A DNA stretch of 64,000 nt from an uncultured Christensenellaceae bacterium. GTDB taxonomy: Bacteria; Bacillota; Clostridia; Christensenellales; UMGS416. This document shows positions 8,248-17,146 of the stretch, in pieces (the stretch's first letter is position 1; each line of letters starts with the position of its first letter). The stretch is taken from contig CALWDW010000008.1 of assembly GCA_944376795.1 (NCBI GenBank), positions 124,001 to 188,000 of the forward strand, in the 5' to 3' direction. A model generated the notes under the pieces. It worked only from the letters and a program-made list of their open reading frames with translations, was not told where the DNA came from and did not search any database. A program made the position numbers and the translations under genes.

Positions 8248-9045
8248 CTAGGTGCTGGGATCGGCCTGGGGATAGGTTTCGAGCCAGCGTTCCCGTAAGG
8301 CGGTGATGTAATCCGCCAACAGGGGATAGCGGTCCTTGACACCCTGGTAGTCCTGGAAGACCCTGTAGGTGCATGCCCGGGAGCCGTCCTGGGTCAGGGT
8401 CACGGTTCCTGTGCCATCCGGATCGGACAGCGTCAGCTCGACGCGGCACAGGGGATCCTCAGGCTCCAGGCCCAGGGGAGGGCCAAAGGCAGGATCGGGA
8501 TATCCCGTCCGGGACGCGTCGGTCAAGAAGGTCAGCGCATCGGGATGGTCTTTCATGGTCTCCCGGCTGCTCCACCGGGCTACATAGGGTTGGGCGGAGG
8601 CGGGGTAGCTCCGCGGATTTTGGGAAGTGTCATAGAGGGTGCCGTCGTCGTCCCGATAGGTTATGATGACCGCCTCGCCATACTGCTTTTCCAGTGCCTC
8701 CTGCAGGGCCGGAAGCCTATCCGCCGGATATTCGTAGACGATGCTGCACAGCATCTCAGGGTAGCCTGCAATCTGCAGCCGGGCGGGCACATTCTCTCCC
8801 AGCAGCCCAGGCAGCGCGGTGTGAAGGAACATGGCGTCATAGCCCACCTGGACGGCGCCGGATTGAAGAGAGGCCTGGAGATCCATATCCAGAGCACTGC
8901 AGACCTCCGCCGCCGTCATCCCCCAGGCCAGGGACGGGAGAAAGGGTTCCATGGCGTCCCCCAGGACGGCCTCCGGCGCGCAGCCGGCCAGCATCATGAG
9001 GCAGAGAATGGCGAGCAGAGGGAGGGAAAACACGTTGCGGAACAT
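8248..9045 (-). CDS. Putative lipoprotein, paralogue 2
   Basis: Protein of 265 residues with signal MFRNVFSLPLLAIL and lipobox MLAGC (Cys at about residue 22). Shared with the 7335-8123 protein: SLAWGMTA, LPG-LG-VPAR, IAG-EML, YGEAV, DGTLYDTSQNPRSYP, AQP and TGYP, over nearly the whole length. I chose ATG 9045 because GGTGAT lies 5 bases before it; an in-frame TTG four codons upstream is less likely. The stop is 124 bases before the start of paralogue 1, and the start is 23 bases after the AT-rich secreted gene, so all three are probably one unit. Function unknown. Confidence 0.78.
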   Translation of the reverse strand: MFRNVFSLPLLAILCLMMLAGCAPEAVLGDAMEPFLPSLAWGMTAAEVCSALDMDLQASLQSGAVQVGYDAMFLHTALPGLLGENVPARLQIAGYPEMLCSIVYEYPADRLPALQEALEKQYGEAVIITYRDDDGTLYDTSQNPRSYPASAQPYVARWSSRETMKDHPDALTFLTDASRTGYPDPAFGPPLGLEPEDPLCRVELTLSDPDGTGTVTLTQDGSRACTYRVFQDYQGVKDRYPLLADYITALRERWLETYPQADPST

Positions 9046-9068
9046 AGAGATCACCAACTTTTTGGCAG

Positions 9069-9827
9069 TTAAGGGTTGAGGTCCAGCAGGATTACGTCTC
9101 CTGTTGTGTTGCCATTACTAAATTCAATAGCAGAAACACCGGAAGTACAGTAATCTGTATTAAGAATGTCGTTGTTGTGTACGAGGTAATACTCACTGCT
9201 GGGATTGGTGAATGTATATGTGGTGCCTGAAACGGGATTGGTGATTGTTTTACCAGCTACGATACCAGGGTGATCTCCTGTTATCACATCCGAATCATGG
9301 CAATTGATTCCGTGATAGAAAGATCGGACGTATACCGGGTCTGTTCCTATATCTGTCATAACCGTAGTAATTCGGGTAATCCGATAAGAATATCCACCGG
9401 GAAGAGAATGTGACGTCCAGTACATTTTATGGAGAAAATACATATCGCGGTTTGCGTAGTCGCCCTCTAGAGGATTCGCGGAACTCCTGCGACTCAGTTT
9501 TCGTCCGTTATGATCGAAGAAAGCGATAGCAGAGGATACATAGTCCATTTCCACCGTGCCGTCAGCATACGTTGTTACGCCAGCCAACTCTGTGGCGGTA
9601 AATTCCTTGGCATCGGCTGCAGCCTTCCCCTGTGTCCGTACGTCGTCATAGTATTGCTGCCTGGCTAGGGCGATGAGCTGCTCGGTGTCGGAAACTACCG
9701 GATAGGTGATCTTAGAAACGATTTGCGCTGTACTCTCCGGGGGAGCTGCTGCCATGTCGGCAGAGGCGGAGGCAAGGGGCGCGAAGCAGAGGACCATCAA
9801 CAAAGCCAACAGGAGAGAAGAGACCAT
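9069..9827 (-). CDS. Secreted protein of unknown function, AT-rich gene
   Basis: About 252 residues (275 if an upstream GTG at 9896 is used). Hydrophobic signal segment VSSLLLALLMVLCFAPLASA, then a mature domain rich in Tyr, Thr, Asn and Ser with no motif I know. The base composition is visibly lower in GC than everything around it, which suggests recent transfer. The start is a puzzle: a perfect AGGAGG sits at the right place on the minus strand (about 9848), but 4-7 bases after it stand TTA-TTA-AGC-AAA-CGC, with no ATG/GTG/TTG; the first ATG is 22 bases downstream at 9827 and would drop the basic SKRVK that should open the signal peptide. I annotate from that ATG. A near-consensus promoter lies upstream. 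Confidence 0.7.
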   Translation of the reverse strand: MVSSLLLALLMVLCFAPLASASADMAAAPPESTAQIVSKITYPVVSDTEQLIALARQQYYDDVRTQGKAAADAKEFTATELAGVTTYADGTVEMDYVSSAIAFFDHNGRKLSRRSSANPLEGDYANRDMYFLHKMYWTSHSLPGGYSYRITRITTVMTDIGTDPVYVRSFYHGINCHDSDVITGDHPGIVAGKTITNPVSGTTYTFTNPSSEYYLVHNNDILNTDYCTSGVSAIEFSNGNTTGDVILLDLNP

Positions 9828-9987
9828 CTTTACGCGTTTGCTTAATAATCCTCCTCTGTCTTCTTTGCAGCAAAGCGTGCGTGTTGAGGTTTGCACGCTG
9901 TGGATGGGGTTACTGCAGCAGCCCGCGACGTTCTAGCCCATGGGACTCACCTCCGGGGATATGGATGCAATTGATTTATCTACTTGT

Positions 9988-10016
9988 AGTATATGATATG
10001 CAATGGGTTTTGTCAA
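9988..10016 (-). promoter_or_regulatory. Near-consensus promoter for the secreted/lipoprotein unit
   Basis: On the minus strand TTGACA (10016-10011), 17 bases, TATACT (9993-9988): one mismatch to consensus. It would give a leader of roughly 130-155 bases before the secreted-protein gene. Confidence 0.85.
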
Positions 10017-10349
10017 CAAAAATTATTGTAGAATTTCAAGCAGAATAACGAAAATGTTTTCTGCCTATCGAGAGTGCGGCGGAGAAGGCATCCATGACGG
10101 GGCGTGCAATCCCGCAGGTTCCTCTATCTGCTTTCCAGTATAGCGGGAAAAGATAACGCGGCAATCCGTATCGTGCCAAAACCGCTCGCCGGCTGCGCAA
10201 ATGACCCTTTGGCGGTCCCAAAGCGCAGGGGAAAAGACGAGAGTGGAAATCTGCGGATATTGTGCCGTATCCTGGGCCGCGGGCCTTCCATTTCCCCCGC
10301 GCCCATGGTACAATGGAAGGCAGAATGGACCTGTAAGGAGGTACCCGCT
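10017..10349. other. Intergenic region before the oxidoreductase
   Basis: The first 40 bases are AT-rich and belong to the divergent promoter zone. The rest is open in the oxidoreductase frame back to about 10104 but has no ribosome site there, so I read it as untranslated. Nothing else convincing is seen apart from the promoter at 10286-10314. Confidence 0.5.
10286..10314 (+). promoter_or_regulatory. Possible promoter for the oxidoreductase
   Basis: TACAAT (10309-10314) with a preceding TGG (extended -10 like) and a weak TTCCAT (10286-10291) at a 17-base spacing, 35 bases before the start codon. Confidence 0.5.
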
Positions 10350-11324
10350 ATGGTTCGCGTTGGAATGGTCAGCTATTGGCATGTGCATGCCCCTGATTAT
10401 ACGCGGCAGCTCCAGGAATCCGGCCGCTGCCAGTTTGTGGGCGTCTATGACGAAATCCCCCAGCGAGGGAAGGAATGGGCCCAAAAGCTGCAGGTTCCTT
10501 ACTATGAGGATCTGGACGCGCTTCTGGCGCGGGAGGATCTGGACGCCGTAGTGGTGGACGCTCCCACCTCCCGCCACGAGGAGATCATGACCAAGGCCGC
10601 CCGCGCCGGGAAGCATATCTTTACCGAGAAGGTACTCTGCGCCACTTTGGAGGAGGCGCGGCGCACCGTCAACGCCATTCGGGAGGCTGGGGTTGCCTTT
10701 GTTATCTCCTTCCCGCATCGGACCATGCCGGCCAATCTCTTTGTCAAGGAAGTGGTGGACAGCGGGCGCATTGGCACCCCCACCTATATGCGCATGCGCA
10801 ACGCCCATAACGGCACGGTGGGCGGATGGCTTCCCCCTCACTTTTATGACGCGCGGGAGACCTGCGGCGGCGCAATGATCGACCTGGGCGCCCACCCCAT
10901 GTATCTGACCGGCTGGATTCTGGGGACGCCGGCTACCATGGCGTCCACCTTTACCCAGATGGCCAACAAAGGCGTGGAGGACAACGCCGTTTCGGTGATG
11001 ACCTACCGCAACGGGGCCATTGCCGTAGCGGAGACAGGGTTTATGACCCCGGCGTCCCCCTCCTACCTGGAGGTGCAGGGCACCGAGGGAACCGTCCTGG
11101 TGCAGGGGCTGGACCAGTCGGTTTGGCTCCGGGAGCGGGGGAGCGAGGCCTTCGTGCGGGTGGAGAACCTGCCGGCCCCGGGGCGCAGCGCCATGGAGCA
11201 GTTCCTGGACGCCGTGGAGCGGGGGGAGCCTGTGACCTTTGGTCTGGAGGACGCGCTGCAGCTCTCCACGCTGATGGACGCGGCCTATCGGTCCCATGCC
11301 CAGGGGAGGACGGTGGAGCTTTAG
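10350..11324 (+). CDS. Gfo/Idh/MocA-family oxidoreductase
   Basis: NAD(P)-dependent sugar or inositol dehydrogenase-type protein of 324 residues. The N-terminal Rossmann domain starts VRVGMVSYWHVHAPDY and continues with VGVYDE (end of the second strand, acidic residue for the ribose) and VVVDAPTSRHEE; the family's EKPL-like segment appears as TEKVLCATLEEA (Lys about residue 92), and GGGAMIDLGAHPMYL carries the conserved Asp and His of the substrate site. AAGGAGGTA lies before ATG 10350; longer readings have no ribosome site. The substrate cannot be told from sequence. A GNAT gene follows 52 bases later. Confidence 0.88.
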   Translation: MVRVGMVSYWHVHAPDYTRQLQESGRCQFVGVYDEIPQRGKEWAQKLQVPYYEDLDALLAREDLDAVVVDAPTSRHEEIMTKAARAGKHIFTEKVLCATLEEARRTVNAIREAGVAFVISFPHRTMPANLFVKEVVDSGRIGTPTYMRMRNAHNGTVGGWLPPHFYDARETCGGAMIDLGAHPMYLTGWILGTPATMASTFTQMANKGVEDNAVSVMTYRNGAIAVAETGFMTPASPSYLEVQGTEGTVLVQGLDQSVWLRERGSEAFVRVENLPAPGRSAMEQFLDAVERGEPVTFGLEDALQLSTLMDAAYRSHAQGRTVEL

Positions 11325-11376
11325 TCCACGCAATACGCCGGCGCATTTTGCGCCGGGCCAGATTGGATGAGTGACC

Positions 11377-12129
11377 ATGCCAGATTTGATTCAGAAGCAT
11401 ATACGCACCTACCTGCGCTACCGTGGATGGAAGGCCCAGGGCCCTCTGGTCCAGGTGCGGGAGGATGAGAACCTCCATGCCCACTATCCCGTGGCCGCCT
11501 ATTCCATCGGGGGATACCTCTATGTGATGCTGGCGCCCTTCCTCATGCCGGGCAAGGAGATGCTGGAGGGACTGCCGCCCAGCGCCTCCGCCATGAAGAT
11601 CATCTCCATCCTGATGGAGGGGGTTCAGATGCAGCCCGACGCCTCGGGATTTTATACGGTGGATCCCGACCATCTGCAGCCGGCTTCCCCTCCTGCGGGC
11701 GCCGTTATCCGTCCCCTTACCGCGGCGGATGCCGGCATTTGGGAGGAAATGCTGAGCGCCTGCAACCCGCTGGACCGAGAGGCCGGGGCGCTTTCCCTGG
11801 AGGACCCGTTAATTTTAGGGTGCTTTGACGAGACGGGCACGCTGGCTTCGGCGGCATCCTTCTGGTACTGGGGAAAGAACCTGGCGGATATCGGGGTGCT
11901 GACCCATCCGGACCGCCGGGGTCGGGGGTTTGGACGGGCGGTGGTGTCGGCGCTGTGCCGGGAGGGCTTTGCCACCGGGCGGAATATTCAATACCGCTGT
12001 GATGATAAGAATGAGGGCTCCGTGGCCCTTTGCAAAAGCTTAGGCTTCGTGAAATCCTTCTCCATGGAGGGAGTGATCCTCCGCTATCCGGAGGATGATA
12101 TGGACGACGAAGCCGATCACCTAGGATAA
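11377..12129 (+). CDS. GNAT-family N-acetyltransferase
   Basis: Protein of 250 residues whose C-terminal half is a GNAT domain: VLTHPDRRGRGFGRAVVSAL (positions about 175-195) is the acetyl-CoA-binding R-x-x-G-x-G/A loop, followed by the closing CDDKNEGSVALCKSLGF block. The N-terminal 100 residues are a separate region that probably forms the substrate side. Start ATG 11377 is weakly supported; an in-frame GTG at 11371 is possible. Acceptor substrate unknown. Confidence 0.82.
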   Translation: MPDLIQKHIRTYLRYRGWKAQGPLVQVREDENLHAHYPVAAYSIGGYLYVMLAPFLMPGKEMLEGLPPSASAMKIISILMEGVQMQPDASGFYTVDPDHLQPASPPAGAVIRPLTAADAGIWEEMLSACNPLDREAGALSLEDPLILGCFDETGTLASAASFWYWGKNLADIGVLTHPDRRGRGFGRAVVSALCREGFATGRNIQYRCDDKNEGSVALCKSLGFVKSFSMEGVILRYPEDDMDDEADHLG

Positions 12130-12159
12130 TGGGGCATAGGCCCCGGGAGGAAGTACTGT

Positions 12160-12789
12160 ATGCCGCTGCCCACTTTGCACCTGGTTCTTGCCCAAGAGAC
12201 GGCCGCTCTGGCAGGGATCTCTTTGTCCGGCCGTTTCTTGCTGGGGAATCTTGCCCCGGATGCCATCCACATGCGTCCGGGCGCCGACCGCCAGGATAAA
12301 AACCGTACCCATCTGCGGGTACCCGACTGGAACGCCTCCATGGAACGCAGCCGTCAGCTCATCGCTGAGCATGGGGAGGATCCTTTCCTGGCGGGCTGCG
12401 CCCTGCACATCCTGGCCGACGCCATGTGGCTGGCTGGCCCCTGGAAGAGGTTTCGGCAGACGCTGCCCGAAGACATTCCAGAGGCCGAGTGGCGGGCGCT
12501 CTATTATCGGGACACCGACGCGCTGGATCGCTATCTTTTCCGGCAGACGGCGGTACATCAGCTCTGGTCGGCGGCTTTGGCGGCCAAACCCAGTGATTAT
12601 GCCGACCTTGTGACGGCTGCCGAGATAGATGCCTGGCGGAAGGACCGCTACGCCGCCCTGCAGCAGTCCCGACGGATTGAGACGGCTAAGTATATTACCG
12701 TGGGCGTCATGCAGGACTTTATTGCGGAAGCCTCACAGCGCCTGGCGCGGGAGTATGCGCGGGCCAGGGCCTCGCAGGAAAAGGCGTAG
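12160..12789 (+). CDS. Zinc-dependent phospholipase C-like protein
   Basis: Protein of 209 residues resembling the Zn-dependent phospholipase C / metal-dependent hydrolase family: an early His in THLHLVLA-type context (LPTLHLVLAQE), then GRFLLGNLAPDAIHMR, K-N-R-T-H and AGCALHILADAMW, which place His and Asp residues as the family does for three zinc ions. No signal peptide, so it is probably intracellular and its real substrate may not be a phospholipid. A GGGAGGAAG site is present. A terminator follows. Fold call moderate. Confidence 0.65.
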   Translation: MPLPTLHLVLAQETAALAGISLSGRFLLGNLAPDAIHMRPGADRQDKNRTHLRVPDWNASMERSRQLIAEHGEDPFLAGCALHILADAMWLAGPWKRFRQTLPEDIPEAEWRALYYRDTDALDRYLFRQTAVHQLWSAALAAKPSDYADLVTAAEIDAWRKDRYAALQQSRRIETAKYITVGVMQDFIAEASQRLAREYARARASQEKA

Positions 12790-12838
12790 GCGCCAAGGGG
12801 AATGGGGTATTTCCCATGGGTAGGCATGATGGTAAGGG

Positions 12839-12862
12839 AACCGGCTCAATGCAGCCGGTTTT
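12839..12862 (+). terminator. Terminator after the phospholipase-like gene
   Basis: AACCGGCT (12839-12846) and AGCCGGTT (12853-12860) form a perfect 8-bp stem over a CAATGC loop, followed by TTTT. Confidence 0.8.
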
Positions 12863-12932
12863 CTATGATAAAGAGACTTCGCCGCATATTCAGCTCAAAA
12901 CATCAAGTTTCTGTAAATTTCCCACGGAAATG

Positions 12933-12961
12933 TTGCGGGAAGACATGGGAGGGTTTACAAT
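12933..12961 (+). promoter_or_regulatory. Promoter of tilS
   Basis: TTGCGG (12933-12938), 17 bases, TACAAT (12956-12961). The predicted transcription start is at about 12968, the very ATG of tilS, which would make this transcript leaderless. Confidence 0.65.
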
Positions 12962-12967
12962 AAGACC

Positions 12968-14350
12968 ATGGGTATGAGTGCCGCCGGGACTTTGACCAGC
13001 CAGACACGGGAAGCATTGACCCGGTGCCTGGCGGAGGACCCTGCCCCTTCCATTCTGATTGCCCTCTCAGGGGGGATGGATTCGGTGGTGCTGCTGGACG
13101 TGCTTCGGAGCTTGGCCGGAGAAATGGGTCTGACCTTGGCTGCGGCCCATTTGAACCATGGCATGCGGCCGGAAGCGGAGAAGGATGCCGCGTTTGTCGC
13201 AGGGCTTTGCCGGACATGGGGAATCCCTTGCCGGGTGGGATACCGAGACGTTCCGGCGCTGGCCCGGGAGGCGGGTGCGTCTCCCGAAGAAGCGGCGCGT
13301 CGGGCGCGTTATGATTTCCTGGAGGAGGCCCGGCAGGCCATGGGCTGCCGGTGGATTGCCTTAGCCCACCATCGCCGGGATCAGGCGGAGACCATGCTGC
13401 TGCGTCTGGGCCGGGGGACGTCGGGACAGGGACTGGGGGGGATGCGCCCCCGCCAGGGGAGGCTGATCCGTCCTTTCCTGGATATCCCCTGGGAAGCGCT
13501 TCGGGATTATGCCGCAGAGTGCGGGCTCTCCTGGCGCGAAGACGCCACCAATGCTGATTGCTCCATCCCCCGCAACGCCCTGCGTCACAGGGTACTGCCG
13601 GCGTTGGAGGCAGTTTTTCCGGCGGCGCAGGCCCACATGGCCCAAGCGGCCCGCCTTCTCCGGCAGGATGAGGACTGCCTACACACGATGGCAGAGGATT
13701 TGGCGGCGCCGTTGGGCCGGCGAGCAGATGGCAGATGGATGCTGGATTTGGAAAAGCTGGCGTCTGCGCACCCTGCTCTGCAGGGGCGGGCCATCTTACT
13801 GGCGCTGCGGCAGGCGGGCTGCACAGAGAAACTGGGTACGTCCCATGTGGAGGCTGCCCAGGCGCTGCTGACCGCCCAGACCGGCGCAGCAATCGACCTG
13901 CCTGGGGGCTGGCGCCTGTGGAAAGAGCGCCGGGTTCTGGCCCTGGGACGCGCCGGAGAGGCGCCTGCGCCGCTACCGCCCACTCCGTTTCCGAAGGGAG
14001 GCGGCGTGCTGCGCTTGGCCGGCTGGGAGATCCAGGTTGCTCCTGGTTCCTTTGCCGACGGCGGGCAGCCCTTGGACGCGGAGCGTATTCCGGAGGACGC
14101 CGTGCTGCGGCGCCGTCAGCCCGGCGACTGGATGCAGCCCTTGGGTATGGCCGGCCGGCGCAAGGTGAAGGATATTTTGATAGACGATCATGTTCCCCGC
14201 TCCCAGCGGGAGAATCTGCTCTTTTTGGCGGCGGGTTCCCGGGTGCTGCACATTCTGGGAACCCAGCGAATCGACGAAAGCGTCAAAGTGTCGGACTCGA
14301 CACGGGAATCTATCGTCCTGTGGACGAAAAATATTGAGGTGGAATCATGA
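12968..14350 (+). CDS. tilS: tRNA(Ile)-lysidine synthetase TilS
   Basis: ATP-dependent enzyme (460 residues) that turns C34 of the CAU-anticodon tRNA-Ile into lysidine so that it reads AUA. The PP-loop motif SGGMDSVVLL lies at about residue 36, followed by AAHLNHGMR and the family blocks LAHHRRDQAETMLLRL and GMRPRQGRLIRPFL; the C-terminal tRNA-binding domain has RRRQPGDWMQPLGM and KVKDILID. Two ATGs (12968, 12974) sit only 7-13 bases after the -10 box and no ribosome site lies between. The stop overlaps the hpt start (ATGA). The tilS-hpt-ftsH order is the standard Firmicutes one. Confidence 0.96.
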   Translation: MGMSAAGTLTSQTREALTRCLAEDPAPSILIALSGGMDSVVLLDVLRSLAGEMGLTLAAAHLNHGMRPEAEKDAAFVAGLCRTWGIPCRVGYRDVPALAREAGASPEEAARRARYDFLEEARQAMGCRWIALAHHRRDQAETMLLRLGRGTSGQGLGGMRPRQGRLIRPFLDIPWEALRDYAAECGLSWREDATNADCSIPRNALRHRVLPALEAVFPAAQAHMAQAARLLRQDEDCLHTMAEDLAAPLGRRADGRWMLDLEKLASAHPALQGRAILLALRQAGCTEKLGTSHVEAAQALLTAQTGAAIDLPGGWRLWKERRVLALGRAGEAPAPLPPTPFPKGGGVLRLAGWEIQVAPGSFADGGQPLDAERIPEDAVLRRRQPGDWMQPLGMAGRRKVKDILIDDHVPRSQRENLLFLAAGSRVLHILGTQRIDESVKVSDSTRESIVLWTKNIEVES

Positions 14351-14898
14351 AAGAATTGCTGCATCCCGACCTGGAATACGTACTGTATACCAAAGAGGAG
14401 ATCGCCCGGCGGGTGGAAGTCCTGGGAGAAATGATTACCCAGGAATACCGGGGAAAGGAATTGCTCTGTGTGGGCATCCTAAAGGGTGCCGTGGTATTTT
14501 ACGCTGATTTGATCCGCGCCATCCGCTGCGAGCTGGCTACCGACTTCATGGCGGTTTCCAGCTACGGTGCTTCGACCCAGACCAGCGGTACCGTACGGAT
14601 TGTCAAGGACCTCAATGAGGATATCGCCGGCCGGGATGTGTTGATTGTGGAGGATATTCTGGATACGGGGCTGACGCTTCACTATCTTCGCCGCCTGCTC
14701 ATGGAGCGCAACCCGGCCTCCATCCGCATCTGCACCCTGTTTGACAAACGGGAACGCCGGGCGGCGGACATCCAGGCGGATTATGTTGGGTTTCAGATTC
14801 CCGATGCGTTTATTGTGGGCTACGGCTTGGACTATGCTGAGAAGTACCGCAATCTTCCCTATGTAGGCATTCTTAGCAGCCGTGTATACGCGAAGTAA
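14347..14898 (+). CDS. hpt: Hypoxanthine phosphoribosyltransferase
   Basis: Purine-salvage enzyme (183 residues) joining hypoxanthine or guanine to PRPP. The PRPP-binding signature VLIVEDILDTGLTLHYL is at about residue 97, and LCVGILKGAVVFYADL and VGYGLDYAEKYRNLPYVG are the other family blocks. The ATG overlaps the tilS stop by four bases, so it is translationally coupled. Followed by the ftsH promoter. Confidence 0.96.
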   Translation: MKELLHPDLEYVLYTKEEIARRVEVLGEMITQEYRGKELLCVGILKGAVVFYADLIRAIRCELATDFMAVSSYGASTQTSGTVRIVKDLNEDIAGRDVLIVEDILDTGLTLHYLRRLLMERNPASIRICTLFDKRERRAADIQADYVGFQIPDAFIVGYGLDYAEKYRNLPYVGILSSRVYAK

Positions 14899-14921
14899 GC
14901 CCTGATCCGGGCGGCCGTTGA

Positions 14922-14950
14922 TTGCCAGGGTTTCCCGGGTGTGGTATAAT
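14922..14950 (+). promoter_or_regulatory. Promoter of ftsH
   Basis: TTGCCA (14922-14927), 17-base spacer, TATAAT (14945-14950); the -10 is also preceded by TGG. Confidence 0.85.
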
Positions 14951-14982
14951 GCTTAGGATCATCCGGTAAGGAGGACAGCTTT

Positions 14983-16995
14983 TTGAAAAATAACAGAGCG
15001 ATGCGCGGACTCATCGTTTTCATCGTGGTGCTGGGGGCCATTATGACCATGTCCTATCTGTTTTCCCAGCAGATGACGGTGAAGCCCGATGAAATCGTGT
15101 ATTCCGATTTCCTGCAGAAGGTGCAGGCCGGCGAGGTCGACCGGGCCGTGGTTATTGAGCGGCAGCTGGTGGGCCTGTATAAGGACAGCAAGATCAATGA
15201 GCGGAATTTCCCGTCCAGCTATGACTTCATCACCAACATCCCCTCGACCGATGTGCTGATGAGCGACCTGCAGGACCTGGCCGCGGAAAAACTGGGCAAG
15301 GATTCCGCCACATCCGCCGATATTTCTTCGCTGCTGAGCCTGGACACCCAGTCCGCGCCCAAGGAGTCTTGGTGGATCTCGCTGATTCCCTTTATTCTTA
15401 TGATCGTCCTGATGGGCGGCCTGTGGTTCCTGTTTATGCGCCAGATGAACGGCGCCAATAACAAGGCCATGTCCTTTGGCAAGAGCCGCGCCCGTCTGGC
15501 CGATCCCGACCGGAAAAAGGTAACCTTTGGCGACGTGGCCGGCGCCGACGAAGAAAAGGAAGAGCTGGCCGAAATCGTGGAATTTCTGAAAAACCCCAAA
15601 AAGTTCAATGAATTGGGCGCCCGTATTCCCAAAGGCATCCTGATGGTGGGCCCGCCGGGAACCGGCAAAACCTTGCTGGCCAAGGCCGTGGCCGGCGAAG
15701 CGGGCGTACCCTTCTACACCATTTCCGGTTCGGACTTTGTGGAGATGTACGTAGGCGTGGGCGCCAGCCGTGTCCGCGACCTGTTTGAGCAGGCCAAGCG
15801 GAGCGCTCCCTGCATTGTCTTTATTGATGAGATTGACGCGGTGGGACGCCAGCGTGGGGCCGGATTGGGCGGCGGCCACGATGAGCGCGAGCAGACCCTG
15901 AACCAGTTGCTGGTGGAGATGGACGGCTTTGCGGTGAACGAAGGGATTATCATCATTGCCGCCACCAACCGTCCCGATATTTTGGATCCTGCCCTCCTGC
16001 GGCCCGGGCGCTTTGACCGGCGGGTGACCGTGTACCATCCGGATGTGGTGGGGCGGGAGGCCATCCTGAAAATTCATGCCCGGAATAAGCCCCTGGAGGA
16101 GGACGTGGACTTTGGCGTCATTGCCCGGCGCACCCCCTTCTTTACGGGCGCTGACCTGGAGAACGTTATGAATGAGGCCGCCCTTCTGGCGGCGCGGCAG
16201 GGCGCCAAGCGGATCTCCATGGCCCATATCCGGGAGGCCATCAACCGGGTGGAAATGGGACCGGAGAAAAAGAGCCGCAAGGTTACTCCCAAGGATAAGA
16301 AGCTGGTGGCCTACCATGAGGGCGGGCATGCCATTGTGGCCTGGTCTCTTCCCGAGTGCGATCCGGTGCATGAGGTTTCCATCATTCCCCGCGGTCAGGC
16401 AGGAGGCTATACCCAGATGCTGGCTACCGAAGAGGATAGTTTTGTGACCCGGGCGAAGTTTGAGGCTACCATTGCCATGAGCATGGGCGGATACATGGCC
16501 GAAAAACTGGTGCTGGGGGATGTGACGGCGGGGTCTTCCTCGGACATCAAGCACGCCAGCTCCCTGGCGCGGCGCATGGTGACCGAGTGGGGCATGTCTT
16601 CCAAGATCGGCCCGGTCTTCCTGGGCGGCGAACAGGAGGTATTCCTGGGACGCAGCTATGGCCAGACCCATAACTATTCGGAGGAGCTTTCGGCAGATAT
16701 TGACTCGGAAGTGCATAATCTGGTGGAGACCGGCCGGAAGACCGCCGAAAACCTCCTGCTGCTCCACCGGGATAAGCTGGATCTTGTGGCCCAGACGCTG
16801 CTGGAGCGGGAAAAGATTACGGGCGCGGAGTTCGACGCCATCATGCGGGGAGAGACTTTGCCTCCCGTAGAGACGGACGCCCCGGCGCCCCAGCCTGATG
16901 CCCAGGCTACCGAGGATGCGGCGGGGGATCCCATTGTGGATGCCGAGGAGCTGGCGGCAGAGCTTCGTCCACAGGACGAGGATACGAAGGCGTAA
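14983..16995 (+). CDS. ftsH: ATP-dependent zinc metalloprotease FtsH
   Basis: Membrane-anchored AAA+ protease (670 residues) that degrades misfolded membrane proteins and short-lived regulators. Two membrane segments (about residues 7-26 and 127-148) flank a small extracytoplasmic domain. The AAA module has Walker A GPPGTGKT (about 223), the pore motif in [15 protein letters not shown] and Walker [12 protein letters not shown]; the zinc protease motif is HEGGHA (about 444). The tail is Pro/Asp/Glu-rich and disordered. Start codon is TTG at 14983, 8 bases after AAGGAGGA; no ATG competes. Own promoter and terminator. Confidence 0.97.
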   Translation: MKNNRAMRGLIVFIVVLGAIMTMSYLFSQQMTVKPDEIVYSDFLQKVQAGEVDRAVVIERQLVGLYKDSKINERNFPSSYDFITNIPSTDVLMSDLQDLAAEKLGKDSATSADISSLLSLDTQSAPKESWWISLIPFILMIVLMGGLWFLFMRQMNGANNKAMSFGKSRARLADPDRKKVTFGDVAGADEEKEELAEIVEFLKNPKKFNELGARIPKGILMVGPPGTGKTLLAKAVAGEAGVPFYTISGSDFVEMYVGVGASRVRDLFEQAKRSAPCIVFIDEIDAVGRQRGAGLGGGHDEREQTLNQLLVEMDGFAVNEGIIIIAATNRPDILDPALLRPGRFDRRVTVYHPDVVGREAILKIHARNKPLEEDVDFGVIARRTPFFTGADLENVMNEAALLAARQGAKRISMAHIREAINRVEMGPEKKSRKVTPKDKKLVAYHEGGHAIVAWSLPECDPVHEVSIIPRGQAGGYTQMLATEEDSFVTRAKFEATIAMSMGGYMAEKLVLGDVTAGSSSDIKHASSLARRMVTEWGMSSKIGPVFLGGEQEVFLGRSYGQTHNYSEELSADIDSEVHNLVETGRKTAENLLLLHRDKLDLVAQTLLEREKITGAEFDAIMRGETLPPVETDAPAPQPDAQATEDAAGDPIVDAEELAAELRPQDEDTKA

Positions 16996-17020
16996 CGCCG
17001 CGGGCCAGGGGAACAAAACC

Positions 17021-17057
17021 GGAGCGCTGCAGAGGCAAGTCTGCAGCGCTCCTTTTT
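17021..17057 (+). terminator. Terminator of ftsH
   Basis: Perfect 12-bp stem GGAGCGCTGCAG (17021-17032) / CTGCAGCGCTCC (17041-17052), then five T. Confidence 0.93.
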
Positions 17058-17146
17058 CGGTTTTCGTTCCAATCATCATTGCCCCTGCGGGCAAAATGCC
17101 CTAAATGCCTGCTACTGCGAAGGCTGGCGGCTTTTGGAATCGGGGA

